Part shown: positions 57,864-64,000 of the stretch, piece after piece | How the letters are laid out: each line of letters starts with the position of its first letter | Numbering within the stretch: position 1 is the stretch's first letter | Virus record (IMG/VR): IMGVR_UViG_3300020380_000001 | Span: 62,001-126,000 of that record | Reading direction: 5' to 3' (one strand) | DNA length: 64,000 nt | Source of the DNA: a virus | Notes under the pieces: generated by a model | What the model was told of the DNA's origin: nothing | What the model saw: the letters and a program-made list of their open reading frames with translations, nothing else | The model's database searches: none | Position numbers and translations under genes: made by a program

Positions 57864-58652
57864 ATGTCAACACTTTCAAAAGCTATCCCGGCAACTGATG
57901 CAGCGTTCTTGGATCGTTGGAAGTCTAATCCGGTTACTGTCACTGTTACCTTAACGAAGGGCTGGGGCGGGGTTAGAGATTCAAAATCAACGCTTGATAT
58001 CGTTGTTCCTGAATCCGTACAGAAATACTTTAACGAAACTGTTATTGTAAAATGGCAGCGCTGTGGGCGCTTACTTATCCTACGTGACTGTGGCGGGCTA
58101 TGGTTGCGCCGTGCTGAAAACGTAGGTGATCAGTGTTTCGGTGTTAGTTTGTCGTATTACTTATACGGTTTCAAACACTTGCGACGCTCTGCTGCCTATA
58201 AGGCGTTCAGTGTAGATTATACGCTACCGTCGTTTTCGACTAAGCGCATGATTGAAATGACTGAGTCAAGAATCAAATGGCAGCCTGACATTGCGCATGA
58301 CCGAATCCAACGCTTTCCTGAACAGCAAATTGAAAGCGAGGAGGATCCGCTCTCGTGCATAGGTAAAGGAATATTCTTCCACGAAATGGAAAGCAAGAAG
58401 CACGGCTGGGTTTCATCACCGTACAGCGAAGAAACGACACCGGTTACTAAAGTACCAACAACGCACAACATGCCGAAGCGCGATAATGACGTCATGATTG
58501 CAGTGTACACCGACGAAGCGGATGAGCCTGAAGAACGACTTGGCGATCTCGAAAATGCGATGGTTGACATGGTTGAATCCAACGACACTGTAACAATACG
58601 CGGCATTGAGTTCAGTATTACTGACGCACGTAAACTACTAGGCATCGCGTAA
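57864..58652 (+). CDS. Hypothetical protein, 262 aa
   Basis: I chose ATG 57864 (MSTLSKAIPAT) because AAGGAG ends six bases upstream, better than for ATG 57861. The first 120 residues are beta-rich with basic Arg/Cys segments (LRDCGGLWLRR), the second half is acidic and ends in a helix. It stands alone behind a strong promoter. No family recognised. Confidence 0.6.
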   Translation: MSTLSKAIPATDAAFLDRWKSNPVTVTVTLTKGWGGVRDSKSTLDIVVPESVQKYFNETVIVKWQRCGRLLILRDCGGLWLRRAENVGDQCFGVSLSYYLYGFKHLRRSAAYKAFSVDYTLPSFSTKRMIEMTESRIKWQPDIAHDRIQRFPEQQIESEEDPLSCIGKGIFFHEMESKKHGWVSSPYSEETTPVTKVPTTHNMPKRDNDVMIAVYTDEADEPEERLGDLENAMVDMVESNDTVTIRGIEFSITDARKLLGIA

Positions 58653-59023
58653 TGGATGCCGCTAACACTAAGAAAAATAGCGCTCAGGGCCTTGTGGTCC
58701 TTGGCGCTTACACAGCGGCAATATGGTCAATTGGCCAGTCGCTATTGGGTGCCGTTGTGCATGATGGTGACTGGGTAAACATAGCTCTTTATGCTGCGAT
58801 GATGGCCGTAGCCGCTTTTTCTGTAGATAAGCGCATGCTATTTGATCACTTAGTTGTTAGCGCTGTGGGACTCGTGTATATGGTCGCTATTAGCTTCACA
58901 AGCTTTGACATTTTCGTTGAATACAGTTTCCTGTATAGTGTGTTGTATGTTTTCTGGCTGGTAACCGGACTATTACACTTTGGGCTACTTGTGCAGAACC
59001 ATAATATTTCTACTAATGAATAG
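58652..59023 (+). CDS. Membrane protein, four helices, 123 aa
   Basis: Four hydrophobic spans near residues 15-35, 43-60, 68-86 and 92-113. It starts in a TAATG overlap with the previous gene and ends at a hairpin shared with the convergent operon. Function unknown; small phage membrane proteins may act in lysis or exclusion. Confidence 0.6.
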   Translation: MDAANTKKNSAQGLVVLGAYTAAIWSIGQSLLGAVVHDGDWVNIALYAAMMAVAAFSVDKRMLFDHLVVSAVGLVYMVAISFTSFDIFVEYSFLYSVLYVFWLVTGLLHFGLLVQNHNISTNE

Positions 59024-59042
59024 GGGCTATACTGCCCCTATT
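59019..59042. terminator. Hairpin at a convergent gene junction
   Basis: AATAGGGGC at 59019-59027 and GCCCCTATT at 59034-59042 form a perfect nine-base stem with a six-base loop. It overlaps the stop codons of both converging genes. There is no long U-tract on either side, so it is a bidirectional but perhaps inefficient terminator. Confidence 0.6.
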
Positions 59043-59683
59043 ACCATAAAACGTCTATAAATCCCTAAGTCGAGATTGCCTAAATACTCGATCTCTGTTA
59101 AGCTGCTTTTTTCGGATAACTCGTCTCTGCTGTTTACGCAATTTATATGCCCGTCAATGTCATGTGCGTCGTTATTCTGTAGAATAACCGTAGTTCCCTT
59201 TTCCAACATACTCACCCAAGCTGGTATGTCAGCTATATGCTCGGATGAAGTATTAATAACTATATCGTAGCCAGAATAGTCGAAGTCGTACATATCACCT
59301 GTTACGGCGTCTAAGTTATCGACTTGGTAATTCATAGCGTCAGCGAACGTCTTGCAGCGTGGATCAATATCCAGCATTGTTACGAACGCATGTGGCATCA
59401 CTTCTTTAATCATAGCACCCAACAATCCAAACCATGAGCCCACGATTAGTATAGTGGGCTGCTGGTAAAAAGGCGCTACACGATCAAGAACCCAGAGCTT
59501 ACTAACTATCTGGCCGCGACTAAACATATCGCGCACTTCGTCAGGCCTAGGCTGTAGTTCCGGATCAGTGCCGTATTGTGCACCGGTAAAGCGTATCATT
59601 AACCCGGGGTTAATAGCCTTTTGCCATGTATGTACTAGATAATCAATCGACGGTGTGCGTGTGTTGGGCTTAATGAATCTCAT
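59027..59683 (-). CDS. Class I SAM methyltransferase-like protein, minus strand, 218 aa
   Basis: Residues 77-105 read ILIVGSWFGLLGAMIKEV...VTMLDIDPRC, the motif I glycine-rich loop and acidic motif II of class I methyltransferases. A later YDIVINTSSEHI corresponds to motif IV. The acceptor is unknown: DNA, protein or sugar. It is the last gene of a minus-strand operon that also encodes glycosyltransferase-like proteins, overlapping the gene upstream by four bases. Confidence 0.6.
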   Translation of the reverse strand: MRFIKPNTRTPSIDYLVHTWQKAINPGLMIRFTGAQYGTDPELQPRPDEVRDMFSRGQIVSKLWVLDRVAPFYQQPTILIVGSWFGLLGAMIKEVMPHAFVTMLDIDPRCKTFADAMNYQVDNLDAVTGDMYDFDYSGYDIVINTSSEHIADIPAWVSMLEKGTTVILQNNDAHDIDGHINCVNSRDELSEKSSLTEIEYLGNLDLGIYRRFMVIGAV

Positions 59684-60666
59684 GATAAATCCTTAATAAG
59701 GCGGTGTGTCGCTTCCTCCGTTGCAGTGTGTGCCAAATTTGGAATATAAGGCGCAGTTGCCACGTAAAAGCTGCTACTCTGTGCGTCTAGTAAATGGAAG
59801 TTGAGTGAGACCTCTGCTCGAATAAGTTCGCCTAACTCTTCGCACCATTCCCGCGCAAGGTTTTCAGAAAATTCCAATGAACAGAATTCACTTTTAGGCA
59901 TAGCGATCCTTGGCACAACTTCCTTTTCCCATAACTCGTGGTTAAGGTAAGTAAAGTCACGTACTTGGATAAAGTCCCAGTCAGTTGCTATCGTCTTATA
60001 GAAACCAAGTCGTGCGCCCAGTATAGCGAATATACCGTTATCTACGTGTTGCCCAACTGACATCCATACACATAAGCGTCTTATGTTTCCGTGCCATACT
60101 TGGGATAAGAATTTAGAAGGGTGAACCTTTTCACCACGGTCCAGTGCGAGTTTGCATCCCTCACGGAACCCTGCTCTAAATGCCATACGCGGGCTTGCGT
60201 TTTGGTATGTACGGCAATAAGCGTTAGTCATTTGCACGTAACGGTCTTCCCAACAAAAATCAACCTTAGCTCTTGGGTCGGTCGCATTTTCGTGGGTTTT
60301 CATATCCTTTACGTACTGTGTTGGCCAGCATTTAAGACCACCGTTGCCGTACTGTAAACCGTTTATTTCGTTTACTGCTGCCCACGACAGCACCTTGTCT
60401 TTAAAACGCGCAGATTCGAAGTCATAAACCATATCAAAGAATTTTTCATCGACACGGTTATCGGCGTCTACTGTGATAAATCGTTCAGCGTCACCTACTG
60501 TTTCGGCTGCTGCCTTGTGCGCATTGTCAGAACCCTCAACCCCATGCACGCGGGTAGCCCATGGCACAAGGTTGAGTAAATGATGGAAGTTTTCGTCTGC
60601 GTTTTCTTCGTCGTATGACATGAATACGACTGGAAACTCACTCAGTCGTGTCTTTGATGAATTCAT
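59680..60666 (-). CDS. GT-A type glycosyltransferase-like protein, minus strand, 328 aa
   Basis: Near residue 65 is FITVDADNRVDEKFFD, a DxD-type metal and donor-sugar site preceded by VFMSYDEENADENF and RVHGVEGSDNAHKAAAE, a pattern seen in phage glycosyltransferases of the GT-A fold. The C-terminal half is aromatic-rich and unassigned. It overlaps the upstream gene by 29 bases and the methyltransferase-like gene by four. The acceptor is unknown. Confidence 0.6.
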   Translation of the reverse strand: MNSSKTRLSEFPVVFMSYDEENADENFHHLLNLVPWATRVHGVEGSDNAHKAAAETVGDAERFITVDADNRVDEKFFDMVYDFESARFKDKVLSWAAVNEINGLQYGNGGLKCWPTQYVKDMKTHENATDPRAKVDFCWEDRYVQMTNAYCRTYQNASPRMAFRAGFREGCKLALDRGEKVHPSKFLSQVWHGNIRRLCVWMSVGQHVDNGIFAILGARLGFYKTIATDWDFIQVRDFTYLNHELWEKEVVPRIAMPKSEFCSLEFSENLAREWCEELGELIRAEVSLNFHLLDAQSSSFYVATAPYIPNLAHTATEEATHRLIKDLS

Positions 60667-61147
60667 ATGTTAGTGTTCCTCGGTCGCCTAAAAGCACTGG
60701 TTCACAGTACTCATTCATATAAGGCATATCTGTTTCGTGGTATTTACTAACAAGAATATCTCGGTTAATAGAAATTGTGCCAATTACGTATACAGGGTAA
60801 CGTCTGTCCCTGAAGTAAATGGTAGTGCCTATGTCTACTGCGCCAGCGACAGTAACTGATACGGTTGTGCCCTTCACAGACACTCGCAGGTCTTCGTTAC
60901 CGTTATTTGTAGGAAAAGACAACCAAGGTGTAGTTGGCCTTGATTGGCGCTTGACAACGGGTTCTATGGTAGGTTCAGCACGGCTAAGATCAACATAGAA
61001 ATTTCTAAGGTCAACCTCGCCGCTATGTACTTTAGACATGTACTCTTCATCTACCACGATATACGGCAAGTCGAGTGCTTCGACAGTACCCGGGCTAGTG
61101 CCTCTGATCTTACCAGTTGTTGATTCGTAATAAATGTTGTAGTGCAT
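60638..61147 (-). CDS. Probable virion or beta-sandwich protein, minus strand, 169 aa
   Basis: A beta-rich protein with a central Gly/Val/Thr segment (VSVKGTTVSVTVAGAVDIGTTIYF) like an Ig-type or beta-sandwich decoration domain. No transmembrane span. It overlaps both neighbouring minus-strand genes. Placement between two sugar-related enzymes suggests it could be the protein they modify. Confidence 0.5.
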   Translation of the reverse strand: MHYNIYYESTTGKIRGTSPGTVEALDLPYIVVDEEYMSKVHSGEVDLRNFYVDLSRAEPTIEPVVKRQSRPTTPWLSFPTNNGNEDLRVSVKGTTVSVTVAGAVDIGTTIYFRDRRYPVYVIGTISINRDILVSKYHETDMPYMNEYCEPVLLGDRGTLTYEFIKDTTE

Positions 61148-61962
61148 TACTTAAACCACTTTTCTGCTTCTGTGATGTCAAAAATAGGATTCCTGCCGTA
61201 ATGTAACGGCGCATTAAACGAAAAGTCGTTGATTGTGTAATCGTCTTCATTCAAACAGATGCGGTTACACTGATTCAAGTCCTTTGCGTCGATATAATCC
61301 ATAGGTCCGTTGTGACTTACTAAGGGATGATTGTCAAGCCCGCTTGCACGCAATGCAAGTGATAGAGATGTGGCGATATGCAACTCGTCAGGACGAGATT
61401 GTACCTTTAATTCAGCACGGTATGCGTCTTCGTGATCATGCATGTATTGTCTAAACAAGTCAAAGAACTCGAACACTTCTTTATTCTTGGTAAAGTACAT
61501 CATATCCTTGCATACGGGTACAAGACCGTTATCGCGCATAGGCACAAACTCAGGCGCTATTTGTTGTGGCTCGTTTAACTTAATTGGTGTAGACAATATG
61601 CAATTGTCTAGTGCTGCCCAGTCAGAATCCAAATCAGTAGTTGGTGTGACTAGCACATCAGCTGACAAGAAAATGGTTTTATCGTACGGGGTGGCATGCA
61701 CTGCTTTCGGATAGTTAAGGATCCTAGGCAAGCTTCTAACACTGCTGTCATCGCCCCACGGTGCCGCAATTACTTGATCAAAAGCATCGCGGTATTCTTC
61801 TTTAATGGTACCATCACCTGTGATAACAGATACTGAGCGGTACTTGTTGCTCGTAACTGATATGCTTTTTGCTAAAAGCCAAGCACGGTACTCATAATCT
61901 ACGATCACGTTGCCGTTCTCGTCCTCAAGATTTTGAGCGATAACCAAAAAACCCCTGTTCAT
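61147..61962 (-). CDS. Nucleotide-sugar transferase-like protein, minus strand, 271 aa
   Basis: The N-terminal part follows the GT-A pattern of a capture strand (GFLVIAQNLEDENG), a middle 'KTIFLSADVLVTPTTD' segment where FLSADV takes the DxD place, and a 'HYGRNPIFDITEAEKWF' end. I recognise this style from phage nucleotide-diphospho-sugar transferases. The donor and acceptor are unknown. AAGGA lies before ATG 61962. Confidence 0.55.
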   Translation of the reverse strand: MNRGFLVIAQNLEDENGNVIVDYEYRAWLLAKSISVTSNKYRSVSVITGDGTIKEEYRDAFDQVIAAPWGDDSSVRSLPRILNYPKAVHATPYDKTIFLSADVLVTPTTDLDSDWAALDNCILSTPIKLNEPQQIAPEFVPMRDNGLVPVCKDMMYFTKNKEVFEFFDLFRQYMHDHEDAYRAELKVQSRPDELHIATSLSLALRASGLDNHPLVSHNGPMDYIDAKDLNQCNRICLNEDDYTINDFSFNAPLHYGRNPIFDITEAEKWFK

Positions 61963-61973
61963 CTTTTAATCCT

Positions 61974-62660
61974 TCATAATATTTTACTGTGTGGATCTTC
62001 AATTACAAAGTCTGACAGTATTTTGTTGATGATAACGTCGTCATCATCTTCCGTTACTAACGCAAAGTCTGAACCAATGCTACTAATAGTAGCGCCTGGC
62101 TCAATAACTGAAACATCACCTGCGTTAATAAAGCTAGGCGACATCTTGAACTCGTCCCATAGAACACTAACTGCGCCACTAAAGTCGGAAACCGTCTTTG
62201 GTATTTTAAAGGCACGCCTAATGTACTCGTAATTATTGCATATAGAGAAAAACGTTAGCGCTATTGACGTGTCAATATCGAGTGGCGTTTCTCCCTCGCG
62301 GTACTTGAGAATGATACATTCACCGTGTACTCGTCTTAAGTAGGTAGCCGGTACAGTGTCTTTACCGTTTACGTCGTCTACCCATACTGCGCCTGATACG
62401 TCGGTGTCCCGTACGAACCTAGCAGTGTCTTCTACCACTCTAGATTGCGGTATAAAATTAGTTGTAGCGACTACGCACGTTTTCTGAGCGCCGTGCTCGA
62501 CTACACTTTCTGTTATTTTGCGTGTGTCGGTCGCCCTTACCGTAACTATGTTGTCAGCTAGCTCTGGCATATGTTTTTGCCATTGTGCTTCAACTAAAGC
62601 AGACCTTACATTGTCGCCTTTGGGCGACATGTCTAGTAACACTAAAACAACATTATTCAT
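61974..62660 (-). CDS. Hypothetical protein of the late minus-strand operon, 228 aa
   Basis: A 228-residue mixed alpha/beta protein with a possible Rossmann-type start (VVLVLLDMSPKGDN) and an acidic C-terminal half. GAGGA lies 12 bases before ATG 62660. It overlaps the upstream gene by four bases. No family recognised. Confidence 0.55.
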   Translation of the reverse strand: MNNVVLVLLDMSPKGDNVRSALVEAQWQKHMPELADNIVTVRATDTRKITESVVEHGAQKTCVVATTNFIPQSRVVEDTARFVRDTDVSGAVWVDDVNGKDTVPATYLRRVHGECIILKYREGETPLDIDTSIALTFFSICNNYEYIRRAFKIPKTVSDFSGAVSVLWDEFKMSPSFINAGDVSVIEPGATISSIGSDFALVTEDDDDVIINKILSDFVIEDPHSKIL

Positions 62661-63001
62661 TTTTTATAAATATCCTCAACTGATTTGGACGATATTACGC
62701 GGTTATAAGCCACGGTATATGCGTTAACAGCCTCACGCTCCTTAGCTATCAAACGCTTGAAGAAGTCTTCGGAATTATGTATCTCAACTGGACGCTGATG
62801 ATCATCTAAAATAGTGTATGTTTTGTTGCCCAAGTCGTGCATGGCCTTCGCATAACAAATCAACTCCCTGGTAGCTGCGAAGCATCCGCTCCCGTAATAC
62901 AACACACGATCGCGTTCTACTACTTTTTGTAGCTGACGAATTTGCTGATTGGCTGACTTCCGTAAATTGGCCTGTTTGAGTAATGTACCTAGCTTATCCA
63001 T
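62657..63001 (-). CDS. Hypothetical helical protein, minus strand, 114 aa
   Basis: A 114-residue protein, mainly helical, with the motif DRVLYYGSGCFAATRELICYAK. I have seen similar strings in small proteins of marine T4-like phages but cannot name a family. It is the first gene after the divergent late-promoter-like elements, with AAAGG/GAGG before ATG 63001. Confidence 0.55.
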   Translation of the reverse strand: MDKLGTLLKQANLRKSANQQIRQLQKVVERDRVLYYGSGCFAATRELICYAKAMHDLGNKTYTILDDHQRPVEIHNSEDFFKRLIAKEREAVNAYTVAYNRVISSKSVEDIYKK

Positions 63002-63024
63002 ACCTTTAACCTCGTCTATATACT

Positions 63025-63036
63025 AAAGTATACTTT
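63025..63036. repeat. 12-base palindrome
   Basis: AAAGTATACTTT is perfectly self-complementary and sits between the minus-strand ATAAATA element and the first gene of the minus-strand operon. It may be a binding site for a regulator. Confidence 0.5.
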
Positions 63037-63043
63037 TATTTAT
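63037..63043 (-). promoter_or_regulatory. Late-promoter-like element, minus strand, ATAAATA
   Basis: ATAAATA on the minus strand (63037-63043) lies 35 bases before the ATG of the late minus-strand operon, next to the 12-base palindrome AAAGTATACTTT at 63025-63036. Confidence 0.5.
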
Positions 63044-63076
63044 TGTTCGCTAAATCACCTGCTTAAAACTTTTTGT

Positions 63077-63085
63077 GCTAAATAC
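63077..63085 (+). promoter_or_regulatory. Late-promoter-like element, GCTAAATAC
   Basis: CTAAATA at 63078-63084 lies 31 bases before the next ATG, divergent from the minus-strand copy 34 bases away. Confidence 0.6.
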
Positions 63086-63115
63086 CAATAAACCAAAATC
63101 GTGAGGTAATACAAA

Positions 63116-63682
63116 ATGGGTAGACCAGTTAAATCTACATACTTCGGAAAACCTACCGGCAAACAGGCACAGATTGCATATACCGTGTCTAATTCTGGTA
63201 AGATACAGCCAATCATTAAAGAAGCTGGCGAAGGCTATAATAGCAAATTTAAGCTAGAATTAAAAGCTAAAGATGAAGAAGGCGAAGACGTATTGGCAGA
63301 ACTTTCTGTTTCTGTTAAAGACGGCGCAGTGTCTGAAGTATCTGTAGCGCAAACAGGTGAGTTTCCTGCCAACAAGAAACACACTGCACTAGACGGTATC
63401 CCTGCACCTGTTTCTGGTGGCGGTGTTATTGTTGGCAAGGGCGTTATTGACGAAAAGATCGGCGTTGAGGATGTGTTCATCATCAAACAACGTGGCCAGC
63501 GCAAATATGCAATTGGCGCAGTAGCAGACGAAACCCGCACCGGAGTTGGTAGCCTTGTAGAAAAAGCTGAGTCACTTGGCGACTTTGAAGTATCTGCAGG
63601 TGACGCAAAAGTGCATACAATCCAACAGTATCAAGTAAAGACTTTCGGTGGTGAAATCAAACCAATTTCCGATATACTTTAA
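63116..63682 (+). CDS. Probable virion structural protein, 188 aa
   Basis: Begins MGRPVKSTYFGKPTGK, a start typical of small virion proteins in marine T4-like phages. Residues 28-48 (GKIQPIIKEAGEGYNSKFKL) carry one GxGY-type unit related to the repeats of the protein at 8647. The rest is beta-rich and glycine-rich with acidic loops. A late-promoter-like element precedes it. Named family uncertain. Confidence 0.6.
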   Translation: MGRPVKSTYFGKPTGKQAQIAYTVSNSGKIQPIIKEAGEGYNSKFKLELKAKDEEGEDVLAELSVSVKDGAVSEVSVAQTGEFPANKKHTALDGIPAPVSGGGVIVGKGVIDEKIGVEDVFIIKQRGQRKYAIGAVADETRTGVGSLVEKAESLGDFEVSAGDAKVHTIQQYQVKTFGGEIKPISDIL

Positions 63683-63711
63683 TTGACAAAGTTTGCAAGA
63701 TCTGTTATCGT
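63683..63711 (+). promoter_or_regulatory. Sigma70-type promoter
   Basis: TTGACA at 63683-63688 and TATCGT at 63706-63711 have a 17-base spacer. The -35 box is perfect and the -10 box is imperfect. Confidence 0.5.
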
Positions 63712-63744
63712 ATTGGTAATCATAATAACGATAATGGATCTTGC

Positions 63745-64000
63745 ATGGAAACCTTTATAGATGTTGTACTCCAAGCCTTAGTGGCACTCGCTGCTATTGG
63801 CGTCTCAGACGGCGCACGTAGGAAGATGTATGCCTGCGCACGTGACATAGAAACAGACGACCCCAAATTTAACGATGCGTATCGTGAGTTTCTAGACTAT
63901 AACAAAGGCATTGTGTCGCGTGACACACTTATCATATTCGTCGCTGCAATAGTCGCTATCCAATTTATTGGCATGGTGCCTACCTCTTGTGTTATTGTTG
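63745..64000 (+). CDS. Small membrane protein, truncated by window end
   Basis: The frame opens at ATG 63745 (METFIDVVLQALVALAAIG) with GGA six bases upstream and stays open to the window edge. It has one hydrophobic span near residues 8-22 and a second (TLIIFVAAIVAIQFIGM) near residue 65, flanking a charged middle segment. Length and function cannot be given. Confidence 0.55.
   Translation, partial: METFIDVVLQALVALAAIGVSDGARRKMYACARDIETDDPKFNDAYREFLDYNKGIVSRDTLIIFVAAIVAIQFIGMVPTSCVIV

Noticed and set aside
58217-58645. 142-residue minus-strand frame
   Set aside because: Ser-rich antisense of an acidic gene; no start signals.
1-64000. CRISPR arrays, insertion sequences, integrase or attachment sites
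   Set aside because: I saw no regularly spaced repeats, no transposase or recombinase motif and no terminal inverted repeats with target duplications.

Overview
The window is a stretch of a large lytic tailed-phage genome, not a cellular chromosome. Genes are packed end to end with ATGA or TAATG overlaps, most products are short and unrecognised, and there is no rRNA, ribosomal protein, tRNA or insertion sequence. Recognisable genes are the kit of big T4-superfamily myoviruses: class Ia ribonucleotide reductase (nrdA, nrdB), thymidylate synthase, GTP cyclohydrolase I, rIIA- and rIIB-like genes, a phage Sm-like protein, an NAD salvage pair of the type known from Vibrio phage KVP40 (nadV and a fused NMNAT/Nudix), and late-promoter-like TAAATA elements. 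Moderate GC and these genes fit a marine gammaproteobacterial host, but the sequence alone does not name the host.

Layout. 1-11.9 kb (+): late, probably virion or assembly genes, including a nucleotidyltransferase-superfamily ligase, a small nucleotidyltransferase, a scaffold-like acidic protein, a GxGY-repeat protein, a PD-(D/E)XK nuclease and a fiber-like protein. 11.9-16.8 kb (+): nrdA, a homing-endonuclease-like gene, nrdB, an Sm-like gene and a small conserved phage gene. 16.9-21.1 kb (+): four tandem paralogues built from 'LHr..GPA' repeats. 21.1-22.7 kb: small genes. 22.8-33.4 kb (+): rIIA, rIIB, thyA, folE, two T-fold (PTPS/QueD-like) proteins, a probable virion protein and a glycosyltransferase. 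33.4-39.1 kb (+): a PD-(D/E)XK-like protein and eight unrecognised genes, six of them about 185-205 residues. 39.1-41.6 kb (+): the NAD salvage pair. 41.7-52.3 kb (+): a dense run of small early-type genes with sigma70-like promoters, many encoding membrane, exported or zinc-binding proteins. 52.3-59.0 kb: mixed strands, with three tandem proteins sharing one N-terminal module but carrying different C-terminal folds, and a minus-strand island of small genes each near a good sigma70-like promoter. 59.0-63.0 kb (-): a tight operon with two glycosyltransferase-like proteins, a methyltransferase-like protein and a virion-like protein. 63.1-64.0 kb (+): a structural-type gene and a truncated membrane-protein gene.

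How it fits together. Two promoter classes can be told apart by eye. A (C/T/A)TAAATA element lies about 20-50 bases upstream of structural-type genes (late), and TTGACA/TATAAT-type pairs lie upstream of the small-gene regions (early). The metabolic genes supply dNTPs (NrdAB, ThyA), pterin or 7-deazaguanine precursors (FolE plus T-fold proteins) and NAD (NadV, NMNAT). The most interesting candidates are the shared-N-terminus trio at 53-55.6 kb, the FolE/T-fold/glycosyltransferase group, the four-gene GPA-repeat array, the NAD pair as a possible counter-defence pathway, and the late glycosyltransferase operon.
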